Assembly: GCA_003254885.1 (NCBI GenBank)
Contig: QANT01003437.1
Span: 1-64,000, forward strand
DNA: 64,000 bases
Origin: Purshia tridentata
Taxonomy: Eukaryota; Streptophyta; Magnoliopsida; Rosales; Rosaceae
Direction: 5' to 3'
Part shown: one piece after another, positions 37,869 to 48,867 of the stretch
Position numbering within the stretch: position 1 is the first letter of the stretch
How the letters are laid out: every line of letters begins with the position of its first letter
Made by a program: the position numbers and the translations under genes
Notes under the pieces: generated by a model
Told to the model about the DNA's origin: nothing
What the model saw: the letters and a program-made list of their open reading frames with translations, nothing else
The model's database searches: none

Positions 37869-38879
37869 ATTTTCTAAGTTATGTTCAGATTTGGGCTTTC
37901 TATAGTATTAATTACACGACGGAAATTAACATGTCAAAACAAAAAAATCCTAGGACTTTTTTTTTCCTTTTCTTTCACTAGCAAAAGAAAGTACAAACCC
38001 CAAGATTGAAATTGTACCTAGTCCAATTTAGTTGAATTATTTTGGCCTAGTGGCTCATTCACAATGAGCAATTCAATGTATTTGGTTTTGTGATTATGTA
38101 AATATCATTACCCATTACATCAAACTATATATCAAAGCTAGATATATATGATCATATATGAGGAGTTGAAAAGTCCATATCAGACGTCTTCTAGAGAGAG
38201 CTTCACAATAATCTAATCTCTGAAGCCAAAAAGGCCAAAACTAGTTCGATCGTTCATTGATTTCACTCATACTCTATGAAATAAAATAGTACCATCATAT
38301 ATATGCCAAAACAGACTTGGATTATAGAATTGTCTTATTGTAGTCTCTGTATATATGGTATATATGCAGAGAGCACTATAGGGTTGATTAAATTTAAAGG
38401 GTGTCACCAACGTACTTATCGTGAGAAATGCTCGTTGTCTTTTCTTTGTATTTTATTTTATTTTTATTAAGTTCATATATTTTGATCGAAATTGTTTATT
38501 TGTTAGATTAATATTTAAAATTATTATAAAAAAATTAATCCAATTAAAATTTATTTAATCATAAATAGACCATTTTTATAACAATTAATTTATCGTTTAC
38601 CATTAACTGATTAAACTATTTTCGATTTGTTAATTTTTTGTAAAAATAATCTTAATAAAAGATTCTGAACATAACACTATATTGTTGAATGAACATAAAA
38701 ATAAAAAAATTTGATAAAACAACTAGTATTCCCTCATATCAATATATGTCATAGAAGCACAGGAAAAGACACGTCAAGTGAACTTGTAAGATCGATGATT
38801 TGTTTAGACATATATTATATATTAATAAGACAAGCAACCTGCAAATTGTCAAATTTTCTAATTATTGTTTATATAGTTA

Positions 38880-38903
38880 AATATATATATATATATATAT
38901 ATA
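38880..38903 (+). repeat. AT microsatellite
   Basis: About 24 bp of perfect AT repeats. Confidence 0.95.
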
Positions 38904-38979
38904 AACGTAAAAGAAATGGTATAATTTTACATTCAACTTGGATTAAGATTTATCTGCTATATAGCCTATATATAAAATT

Positions 38980-39376
38980 GGATAAATAGTCATTTTAGTT
39001 CCCAGACTATTACATTTATATCAGTTTAGTTTCCAGACTTTTAATTTGGAAAATTAAGGACTCTGACTTTTTCAGTTTTGTCAATTGAGGACTTTTCCAT
39101 CAATTCACACATTTTTCATCGAAATTCAATGAGAAATGAAAGAGGGAAAAATGATGCATGAGAAAAAAATGATAAAGTCAAGAAACCATTTTGTCATCAA
39201 AAAAGACTTTACATAGTCCTATAGAAACATAAATTTGGATAAAAAATGTGTGATTTGATGGAAAAGTTCTCAATTGACAAAATTGAAAATATCAGTTCTT
39301 AATTTTTCAAATTAAAAATTTGGAGACCAAACTAATACAAGTGTAATAATTTAAAGACCAAAATAACTATTTATCC
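38980..39376. mobile_element. Mutator-type MITE with 9-bp target duplication
   Basis: The element is 397 bp. Its arms of about 140-150 bp start GGATAAATAGTCATTTTAGT on the left and, in reverse complement, GGATAAATAGTTATTTTGGT on the right, and pair through GTCAATTGAGGACTTTTCCA. It is flanked on both sides by an identical 9-bp sequence, TATAAAATT (38971-38979 and 39377-39385). A 9-bp duplication with long TIRs and no coding capacity is the signature of a Mutator-like MITE. The perfect target duplication and good arm identity suggest a fairly young insertion. Confidence 0.92.
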
Positions 39377-41237
39377 TATAAAATTAGTGCGTCTTTGTCT
39401 TCTCTAGCTCATACACACTAGACACAGAAAACTGGTGCAGCAGTTTGTCCTTCATAGAATTAATAACTATAAATAAATGATGTTGTAAATAATAGGAGGC
39501 CTCTCAGATACAAATACCGTCCGTACAAACATCGACGATAAAACAGACTTCATGGAGGGGAAAGACCCTATATATTATTCTATTATATTCTAGATAATAT
39601 TGCAAGTAAATCGCACATGTTTGGAAATTTTTTTTTTTTTTCTCTAAAGTCAAGAAAGTAATTTAGATAGAAATGATAGATCTGACTAGAAGCACTCCAA
39701 AAGCTAATATCTTCATAGATACTCTTGCCACACTGATGATCATAAGATGTTACATCTGAAATTTAGTCATTTAATTATGCTCCTCTAGTTTTTTGACATG
39801 TATCAAACTGGTTCTTTCCATATATAGACAAATTGTAATTTTTCTTTTTTGACAAAAAAGAGATAATGTTTTGGATCGATCCAAAAACGTCCCAAACATA
39901 AAACAGTGCAGAAAAGTAAGAATGATAGGCTTTGATTTGGGTTAATTAACCATAAAGTTTATTCACATGTCCCACCAGCTAGCATGAAAAATATATAAAT
40001 TTGTCAAAGATAATTACAACCAAAAAGAAATTAGCCAAACATAATCTGATAATGTTTAAACCTAATCATGACTTGACGTACGTCCCATCTTAGAAAAATG
40101 CATGAGAAGCATGAAGATTGATATATTAATGACTGTGCTTCGGCGAGACTTTAATTTGATGTAATTAACACTATAAAGAGAAGGGTTCTTGGTAAGAAAA
40201 ATCTTTGTAGTTCTTTGTAGTATATAAAATATAATATCAATTATGTAACTGTATAAGTAAGGGGGAGGCTCCAATGTAGGATCCTACAAATAAAATAAAA
40301 ATATAATATCAATTATGTAACTGTATAAGTAAATACCTATACTCAGAACTCCACAATATTATATATACCTAATTCTTATGTCTTTCTTGTTTTTTAAAAT
40401 TTATTTGGTCAAATCCCAGTACTAATATCTTTTATTTATTTATTTGATTTGGTTAAGTGAAACCCCAAACTTCAATTGAAACTCTAAACGTCAATCCTTA
40501 ATTTTTTTTCATGCCCACCCAAATCCAAAATCAATTTTTTTATTTTCATTTCTCTCTCTTCCCTCTCACATTTCTCTCTTCTCTCTTTCCTTGATCTCTC
40601 TTTTCTCTCTCTTCCCTCTCCTTGCGCCAATCACCTTCTCCGACGAGAACTTTCTCTTGCCACCCTTTCTCAATCTCACATCAGCTCTTGGCTCAACCTC
40701 TCACCTCTTAGTCTCTCACTTTATCTCTCACCCCTCACCAAACTAGAACCAAGTAAAGTTTGGTTTGGTTTGATTTTTTTCTCTCTCTTACGATTTATTG
40801 TACCGGACTGAATCGGTATGGTAGTGAATCAAACTGTGCCCACCCCTAAGTTAGATATAAACGTAAAAAAAATTGTATAAATGTTTTACATTCAATTCAT
40901 CAGCTCAAAAATTGTCTTCTCCAATCTCTACCATATACATTAGACATATATGGAGAACAATAGCGACAACAAAACAATTGTAACTGTAGTTAGAACCCTA
41001 CTTACTTTGTCTTTTCATGCAATTAAGTAATACATTAGTTAATATTATGATGAGGTAATAATACCAAACCGGGCGGGCGTGCACTGTGCATGGCAGGCCG
41101 CAAAATATGAACACTGCCCGTACAAATAATAACGACAGCAAAACAAATAGACAAGGACACCCCATTAAACAAATTTAGTTTTACAATATATATAACTCGA
41201 AATTAATTTTTATGTACAAAAAATTTATTAATGTATA

Positions 41238-41775
41238 TACACGTTTATATGCACGTTCAAGTTCTTTTTAAGAAAATTTCCCCAACTTAAATTGGACAAT
41301 GACTTGGAACTAAATTCCTCTAGAAGGATTGGTCAAAAAAAAAAAATTCCTCTAGAAGGAAGGTGAGCTGAGTCAGCTGACCCAGCTTAGAAACGAAACC
41401 AAAATCATGAAATTTTCTCCTTTTTCTAATTTTCTTTCAGAAAGGGACGGATTCGGTTTCGGGTGGGTCATTCTACTTTTTAACGACCCAGCCCACCATT
41501 CCATCAAAGCCAGCCTTCCTTTCGGAATACACGTTTATATGCACGTTCAAGTTCTTTTTAAAAAAATTTCCCCAACTTAAATTGGACAATGACTTGGAAC
41601 TAAATTCCTCTAGAAGGAAGGTGAGCTGAGTCAGCTGACCCAGCTTAGAAACAAAACCAAAATCATGAAATTTTCTAATTTTCTTTCAGAAAGGGACGGA
41701 TTCGGTTTCGGGTGGGTCATTCTACTTTTTAACGACCCGGCCCACCATTCCATCAAAGCCAGCCTTCCTTTCGGC
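41238..41775. repeat. 290-bp tandem duplication
   Basis: Copy 1 (41238-41527) and copy 2 (41528-41775) share ACACGTTTATATGCACGTTC, TTGGACAATGACTTGGAACT, GTGAGCTGAGTCAGCTGACC and GACGGATTCGGTTTCGGGTG in order. Copy 1 has an extra stretch of about 30 bp, with a repeated TTCCTCTAGAAGGA motif, that copy 2 lacks. The copies are otherwise nearly identical. Confidence 0.9.
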
Positions 41776-41907
41776 GTTTCAGGCGTCTTGATTCTAACAA
41801 GTGGCAAGGCGGGTCCCACCCTCTCCAGGAGAAGTCAAATCAGTTGACGTGATGGCGGGTCCCGTTGAATTTGATAAGGCAAAGCAGCACACGTTGTATA
41901 CGATAAG

Positions 41908-41984
41908 GTACAGGTACGTACCGTACGGTACCGTTATGACAAGGTCAGTTTCGTGCTTTGTGTTGTTAGTTGTGTCGTACGTAC
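41908..41984. promoter_or_regulatory. Cluster of seven GTAC cores
   Basis: GTAC occurs five times in 24 bp (41908, 41914, 41918, 41923, 41928) and twice more at 41977 and 41981. GTAC is the core bound by plant SBP/SPL proteins, including the copper regulator SPL7. No gene starts close by; the nearest downstream start is the SAUR at 45313. Function is inference only. Confidence 0.3.
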
Positions 41985-44953
41985 TAGACTACTTCCAACC
42001 ACATATTTCGCCCTTTATTATGCTTGGTTAAAATAATAAATGTCTTTGCTGAGTTAACATTTTGCTAAAAGTGTTATTGGGAATCTGCGAGAAAATGAGT
42101 TAGTATTATAAAACACTTTAGGTCTTTGTACGTTGTTCAATTTTTATAAATTTCTTTCTAATTTCATTCATATGTTTTAGTTTTATGCCGTTATAATTGT
42201 TTGACAACTTCAAATTATCGGTTAATTTGATAAAATCTAAAATTTCAAATTGAGGAATTGGCACCAATTATTGTAGATTGAATAATGTTAAAAGACACCA
42301 AAATTTTTGAATCAAAACTTATATTTTTTTTAGAAAGAATGAAGTTATGTAAAAACTGTTTATTTGTTCATATATGATATCCTATAAATTTTTTTTTTTT
42401 AATACTTCTAGAAATTTTTAATTGGGATCTCAAATAATGTGGTTCTATTTTGAGCTTATTTAATTATTACCACATACACTACTACATCATTTGGTATTTA
42501 AATTAGGAATACCAATTCAAAATCCCAAGCATTACTCTCATTTATTTTCACTGCAAAATCATTTATCGCATCATTTGGTTACTAAAATATGAGAAAAGTT
42601 TTAATATCAATTGTTATTTAATACATTAACTACTTGTTTGTTTGTACCAAAGAATGCATTAACTACATCTTGTCATCAATTAATGCGAGAAAACTCTCTA
42701 GCTGTACAATAATTACAATTTGCCAAGAAAGTTGTGGTTGAATTTTTTTTTATTGAATTATGTGGTTGCTGTTACACAATTTATTGGTGGGTGAATTTAT
42801 TGCTAGAAAATGAAAACACCAGATGACCCATAATGGTGGGATACAGCATAATAAATAGAGGAGAAACAGTCAGCTGACCTGTACCCCAAGGTGCTCTAAA
42901 GACTGAGATTAGGTCTTTGTCCTTTACCTAGAGGCCACCATTTCCCAGAGGTGCCCTACGTGTCCAATCCAACACTTCTCGGAACCAACGTGTTGAATTG
43001 GGAGTAGGGATTTTGTTTGTTCCTATCTAAATTGAACGCTGTATACAGACCCTTCCCTACGTTGACTACTCGTATACACAGGTATAAAAATGATCGATGC
43101 TAATCAAATTCACATTACCGCATCTTCAGGGATAATACCACATATAACATATGTAAGTTTAATATTCCGTTGAATGAGGTTGTATCCCACATGGTTTTTC
43201 AAAATAATTTCAAGGCTCAAATTCAAAATAAACACTCAATTATGAGGTCAATTTCATCTGAATCTACAAATGAAAAAATCTTTAAAAATCTAAATCTAAA
43301 TTGAAGTACTCAACTTTCATTTGGTGAGCTATCAGTGTAGGGATTAAATGCCAACATGGCCAACCATGACGCGACAAATTTATTGACATTATTTCAATTA
43401 TCCTCTTTATCCGAGTCATGCATATTTCGATAATTTTCATTATATCACATGTCTTTTTACCGAGCAATTAGCCATTGTAAATGTAGGTTGGATATGCAAT
43501 ATAAACACATGCATATGCAACCTAAACATGTGTATTTGTATTCTAAAAACTATATATGCAAGCTCAATATATCTTAAAAAAAATAGATGCAACTTCAAAA
43601 TTAACTTCAAATGCTGCTTAAAAAACTACATATGCATGCATATTCACTTAAGAACCTTGTGTTTTTTATTCTTAGGATCAAGTAATTTATTATAAATTAT
43701 TCTTAACTAATTGTATTATATAGCAATTATCCACATCATACAGTCAATTAATATGAATAAAATTACTAGTAAATTGTATAATTTTCTATGCTTGACTTCC
43801 AATCCGAGTCTACATAACTCAAATAAAAAGGCTTAAACCCAATTTTTTAAAATTTTTAAAATTTTTGTCTCTAAGATTACTCATTATTCTAACTCAATAT
43901 GGTACATAGTCTCAATTTATATTCTCTCCTTGTTGAACTACTTTTGGTTTCTAGTCCGAGCAATTGATTAAATATATTCAAAAATGAAGTAAATGATTTT
44001 TAAGTATTTTACACCCTTTAATGTTTTAATTTTTTCAAATGTTAAAAGGATCCACATAATGATAAATTAAACCCGCATTAAAAAAAAGAATCAAATTGAC
44101 AAAAAATAAAAGGCACTACGTGCACATGAGGCACTATACAGTATGAATAGCCATTGTTCAACATTAACTTTGCAATGACAAATATGGCAAAGAATGATGT
44201 GATTCCATAATAGTAATTTTGTGTCTTATGAAATTTTGAGATGTTTATGTAAGAAAAAAACTATAAATATTATATTTATGCATTTTTTATAGTTCTTGCT
44301 ACATAATAAATATAGCAATTGCTCAACATTGTCCACGTTGTAAAACATGGAAAAAAAATTGCGACGTGCGCTAGGCTTTAAACTCAACGTAGTTTTTTTT
44401 ATTAATGTGAGCTAAATTATTACCGATTTTTTAAAAATAAGCTGAATTATGATTGTATTTTTCATTTTGAGCTTTCAAACAATAACTCCAAAATATATCA
44501 TTCTATGCTAAACAAAATGATAACCTTAACAAAATCATTTGGATTACAAATTCAGAATAAATAATCAAGACAAAAACAAGATTCCACTCCGTTGTATGAA
44601 AAACAAAAACAAAAATGATTCCATGTAAGACATCATAGCGTTCACCAACTGTGAAACCGTCCTTTAATCCGACTCTTCAAACACGCTGACTTGCACGCAA
44701 ATATTCCTCATATTCTAATCACAATCTCCGTGCAGCTTTCGTTGCAGCCTCTTCTCATAATCTCATCTTGACCCTTCTTTGATCTGACTTTTGACTTCCT
44801 TCTCATCTATGTTATACAACGACTTTCTCTTCCCACATTCGCGTGCCGACGATTTCCAAACACACCTCCCCCACTTGCTCTCCTCTTTCGTCCAATTTTG
44901 ACTTTAAAAAAAGAAAAAGAAAAAAAGAAAAATTGGGTTCTCTTCTCTCCATC

Positions 44954-44961
44954 TATATATA
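44954..44961 (+). promoter_or_regulatory. Candidate TATA box of the SAUR gene
   Basis: CTATATATAATCC lies about 350 bp upstream of the SAUR start codon and is followed by a C-rich leader. It would place the start site near 44990. Confidence 0.5.
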
Positions 44962-45312
44962 ATCCCTCAACTCATCTCTCAAAGACTCTTATTCACCACC
45001 CACCACCAGCACCCAAGACCACCACTTTAACCACCACTTCAACCACTACCAAACCCATAGCTCAGAGTTCAAGACCCAAATAATCGCATTTGAGTATTTC
45101 TTCTTTTTGATGAAATACCAATACTGTCCTCCTTGGAGTACAAATCTTGAACATGTGCAACATACCCACTTCTCTCTCTGAAGTCTGCCTCACCCTTTTC
45201 CGTCTCACCATGTCCGACGCAGACCCTTGGCCATTTTCATGAACCACCACCAAAACCACAGCTCAAATCTCTAACTATACCCTCCAAACCCATCTCCCAA
45301 TTTTCGAAAAAA

Positions 45313-45825
45313 ATGAGAAAGATGCGAGGATTCAAGCTCGGAAAGCGCCTTTTCCGGGTCACCAGATGGTTTTTTCCCCGGAGAACCCGGACCCGACCCG
45401 GGTACTGCCGGCTCAACCCGCCATCCTCCCCAGCATGCAAATACACCCCCATCACAAAGCTACTCACCTGGGGTCGCCGGCTGACGAGCGGAGCAAAATC
45501 CCTGTGCTGTAGCAAACCCGGGTCGGGTTATGTGCCAGTGGGTCAGGACCCCGTTCAGAACAAACCCGTCACCGTTCCAAAGGGTCACCTGGCTGTCTAC
45601 GTGGGCCAAAAGGACGGCGACTTTCACCGGGTCTTGGTGCCCGTGATTTACTTCAACCACCCCCTTTTCGGGCAGCTACTGAGAGAGGCGGAGCAAGAAT
45701 ACGGGTTTGAACACGAGGGTGGGATCACCATACCGTGTCCGATCTCAGACTTTGAGAACGTCCAGACCCGGATCGCCGCCGGGTCGGGTCACCCACGCAG
45801 GCTGAGCTGGAAGCGCCACTCATAA
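45313..45825 (+). CDS. SAUR36-like small auxin-up RNA protein
   Basis: SAUR proteins promote acid growth by inhibiting PP2C.D phosphatases at the plasma membrane; some longer members, such as Arabidopsis SAUR36, act in leaf senescence and cell expansion. The intronless frame gives 170 residues. The SAUR domain lies at about 86-152, with VPKGHLAVYVGQKDGDFHRV, VPVIYFNHPLFGQLLREAEQ and EYGFEHEGGITIPC. The long basic N-terminus (RGFKLGKRLFRVTRWFFPRR, then PITKLLTWGRRLTSGAKSLC) and the end RRLSWKRHS match the SAUR36-type subgroup. ATG 45313 is used; ATG 45322 is the only nearby alternative and would remove three residues. The coding DNA is markedly GC-rich compared with its flanks. An old solo LTR sits about 430 bp downstream of the stop. 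Family call is firm, exact orthology inferred. Confidence 0.94.
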   Translation: MRKMRGFKLGKRLFRVTRWFFPRRTRTRPGYCRLNPPSSPACKYTPITKLLTWGRRLTSGAKSLCCSKPGSGYVPVGQDPVQNKPVTVPKGHLAVYVGQKDGDFHRVLVPVIYFNHPLFGQLLREAEQEYGFEHEGGITIPCPISDFENVQTRIAAGSGHPRRLSWKRHS

Positions 45826-46252
45826 GGTGGAAAATGTCAAAATGATGATGACGATAAATGTTCCGGTTGATAGTGATTTTTGTTTAGTTTTAGACTAGTG
45901 GTCTTACTTTTTTTTCACTTTTACTTTACTTTTTTTTTTGGTTGGGATTTTTGTTTTTTGTCCTTTAGATACATGGTGTGATAGCTTTTTAGATGTATAT
46001 GATATGAAAAGAATTTATGCAAGATTTTTTTCTGCTTTTTAATTTTTTTTGCTAGTGATGCTTTTCTTGTGGTTGATAATGATGAGGAGGAAGATAATGA
46101 CAGTGATAATTTGGGTTTCTGATGTGAATGCTTGTAATACTGATAAAATTGATAAGGTTGCCAAGACTTTGTGTAAGTGGGCTTTGTTTTTCTCTTCTTT
46201 TCTTTTTGTGGGTTTTCGTTGGAGGGATTATAATTTGATTTGATTTGATTGT
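45826..46252 (+). other. SAUR 3' flank
   Basis: T-rich DNA with the probable SAUR 3' UTR, up to the target duplication of the solo LTR. No separate gene is seen. Confidence 0.5.
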
Positions 46253-47023
46253 TGTTGAAAAATTGTTTGGGAATTAAATTCAAACTCCCACCGTCATGCA
46301 ACAAATAATAAATTTGATGAAGAGAAAAATAATAATCAAAGTTAAGAAGACAAATAAACAAGCACACACAATCATACTGAGATTTTATGAGGGTCGGCAA
46401 AATCTTGCCTACGTCTCTTGGAGTGATCTCCGTTCTTCACTATAAGAATAAACAAGTACAAGATTACAATTGGACTAAATCACATAGCCCAATTCCCAAA
46501 ACTTTTGTACACCCTCTCTTAATGTGTTTAACAAGAATCACATGTAGATTTTAGAAAACAAGTTCTCTCATTAATCTTGATCTCACCAACCTAGATTTTG
46601 TGTCTCCTAAGAACTCTCAAGATTAGCTTTCTAAATTCAAATTTTATCTCGTTCTTTTAGGGTTTCTAGAGCCTAAATGTCCTATTTATACACAATAGGC
46701 CTTTAGAAAACAAACCCAATTGAAATAAGAAGCCTAAAACCACCTAAAATTAGAAAAAAACATAGAGAATCACATGTAGGACCGGTGCTTTAGTACCCTG
46801 GAAGCCCAAAAAACATGACAAGCCCCTATAGGACCGATCTCATGGCCGTAGGACCGATCTCATGGCCATAGGACCGGTGCTCTGGGACTTTTCTTCGAAA
46901 ATCTTTATCTTTTGGTCGCTTCACCTGAACACGAACCTCTTACAACCTTCCTAATTTCACCCAAACCTCCAAAGACACTTTCATGGCCTTGAAACACCTC
47001 CGAATGTGAGCCAAAACACAACA
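46253..47023. mobile_element. Solo LTR, probably Copia-type
   Basis: The 771-bp unit begins TGTTGAAAAATTG and ends AAAACACAACA, so it has the short inverted TG..CA ends of an LTR. It is flanked by an identical 5-bp target duplication, ATTGT, at 46248-46252 and 47024-47028. No internal retroelement coding region or second LTR is present, so only a solo LTR remains, as left by recombination between two LTRs. The TGTTG..CAACA ends favour Copia. Intact target duplications suggest it is not very old. It contains a small 20-bp tandem array (46829-46888). Confidence 0.88.
46829..46888 (+). repeat. 20-bp tandem array inside the solo LTR
   Basis: The unit TAGGACCGATCTCATGGCCG occurs at 46829 and 46849, followed by a partial, diverged unit at 46869. 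A further related TAGGACCGGTGCT lies near 46785. Confidence 0.85.
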
Positions 47024-47028
47024 ATTGT

Positions 47029-48546
47029 TGGTTATATTAATTAAAAACGTAAGTGGGTTGGAGAGTGAGATGGTGATTGATAGATCTATTTCATTGGAAA
47101 TGTGTTGCTTATTGACAATTCTTATTGATTTCGGGAAATTAGTTTGCAATGAATGATTTGGCTAGATTGGCTGAAATCAACTTCCATAGTCCTGTGAGAC
47201 TTGGACGAATTCGAATCAAACTCATCTGAAATCAACTTTTGAGTTCTTAGTTGAAAGTCATGGATTATCAACTTCCCAAATTCAATTCGAATCATCTTAC
47301 TTTAAGTTAAAAAGAGTACTTGAACATAGAAGTTAAGAAATTACTGGCTTAATCAAAATCAGGTTTGAGTTTATGTTGGGTAAGAATTTGGTGCATTTTC
47401 ATGAGCTTAGAGAATCCAATCTTTCTTTAAAAAAATTAAGCTTTTTCTCTCTCTCTTTTTTGTTGCCCTTTTTCAAGATTTTAATTCCTACTCATGGTGG
47501 TGGTGGCAATACTAGTGGAGAATCTGAGGTTAAGATCAATTGATGTAGGCAGTTGCCACCTCCATAACTCCACCATAAATTGGAACTTTATTCGTCTGCT
47601 ATATGGTCAATGCATTTATACTTTGCTAGCCTTTTATATTATCAATTTCCACTGCCACATAATTACAGGTCCCAAGAGGACTAAGTTGAATGTAGGCACC
47701 TCTCCAAGTCCAAGGTTCCAATTAATGAATTTTAATGTTGATCTGAATTTCATTTACTGTGCATGAGATGATGTGCTGGAGGAACAGCATGGTGCATGGT
47801 CTATGTGGGTTTGTTGTGTTTGTTGTCGTGATGTGATTGAGGTATTCGAGTCTAAGCTCCATTGAATGGTGGTGAGACTTATGCTATGTTTGGGCAAATA
47901 GGGAAAAAAAGTGGGAGGGAGCGGTTGTGAAACGAAAAAAGAAGAATAGTTATGTTTCTTTTTGTTTGGAAAGGGAGAATATATATGGAATGAAAATGAA
48001 ATTAATGAAAGGAAAAATTGTTCAACATATATGCAAATTTAAAATGTTGCAGTTTTGCACAGTTGCACTTGTAATTTAATTAATTTATAAGATCAGAAGG
48101 TTATTTTAAAAGTAAATTTATATATATATATATATTATGTTGAACGTTGGTTGGAGACATTTATTTAATTAAATATGAATTCACTTTTGATCTTATTTAC
48201 TTTCTTATGACTAGGCAGATAGATGAGATTGTTATAAGGGTTGGTTGCTATATATATAATATATTGTGCTACAAATTACGTAAGTACCTCCAAAAATTAT
48301 GGATAATTTGTTTTAGCAACATCTCTGCAAGGCTATTTACATGGCCAATGTTATCCGACTAACTATGACTTCATGCTCGATCTCTAACAAAACTGTGGCA
48401 ATATGGATGAGAAATCAACCACAAAATAAAACGGCAAAATAACCCCAAAACGAAAAAACGGTTATATTAGTTAACATGGAAATAGTACGTAACATATCAT
48501 CATCCCAAGAGAGACACAAAAACAAGGCAAAAGAAAATATTGATCA
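47029..48546. other. Intergenic region
   Basis: AT-rich DNA with a 90-codon plus-strand frame at 47494-47766 that resembles nothing I know, and an AT microsatellite near 48119-48136. The last 100 bp before 48547 are the likely leader of the next gene. Confidence 0.5.
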
Positions 48547-48867
48547 ATGAGTACATTGCAGAGATCATCCACTTCATTTAGGAGGCAAGGCTCTTCCGGT
48601 CGCATTTGGGAGGATAGGCTTCAAATACTCAACCACAAATCGGAGCCCGAGGTGGTGTTTTCCGGTGGCAGAACTAGTGTCGAAGATGAAGGGTTTCATC
48701 CAAATCTTCATGAGAAATTGCATCAAGAAAAACATAGGGGTGTTGGTCATTCACTCTCCCAATCACATTCATTTTCACCTTCTAGGCATGAACAAAAGGT
48801 GGTGCGAAGGTGCTCTCTTTCTAGCTTCTTTGGCCGATGTATGGGTCCTCCTCCTACTGCAACCTAA
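48547..48867 (+). CDS. Short MAPK-substrate-like protein (At1g80180 family)
   Basis: The intronless frame gives 106 residues starting at ATG 48547. The N-terminus MSTLQRSSTSFRRQGSSGRI followed by WEDRLQIL is close to that of Arabidopsis At1g80180 (MASS1), one of a small family of MAPK substrates that act in stomatal patterning. The C-terminus RRCSLSSFFGRCMGPP resembles the short Cys/Phe-rich tail of the family. The middle is polar, rich in Ser, His and Glu, and probably disordered. SP sites usable by a MAPK are few (FSPSR at about 81-85), so the kinase link rests on the N-terminal match alone. No signal peptide or membrane segment is seen. It is shorter than the Arabidopsis relative. Alternative: an unrelated small protein sharing the RRQGSSG box. 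Confidence 0.62.
   Translation: MSTLQRSSTSFRRQGSSGRIWEDRLQILNHKSEPEVVFSGGRTSVEDEGFHPNLHEKLHQEKHRGVGHSLSQSHSFSPSRHEQKVVRRCSLSSFFGRCMGPPPTAT

Larger units (their letters stand above)
36892..45312. other. 8.4 kb intergenic region between GOS12 and SAUR
   Basis: No gene is supported. It contains the GOS12 promoter side, short exact tandem repeats (37631-37680; 37767-37868), a Mutator-type MITE (38980-39376), a CT-rich tract around 40545-40740, a 290-bp tandem duplication (41238-41775) followed by a GTAC cluster (41908-41984), and a CT/AC-rich SAUR leader after about 44940. All open frames are short. Confidence 0.55.

Noticed and set aside
47494-47766. 90-codon plus-strand frame
   Set aside because: Composition like random AT-rich DNA, with no motif or homologue recognised.
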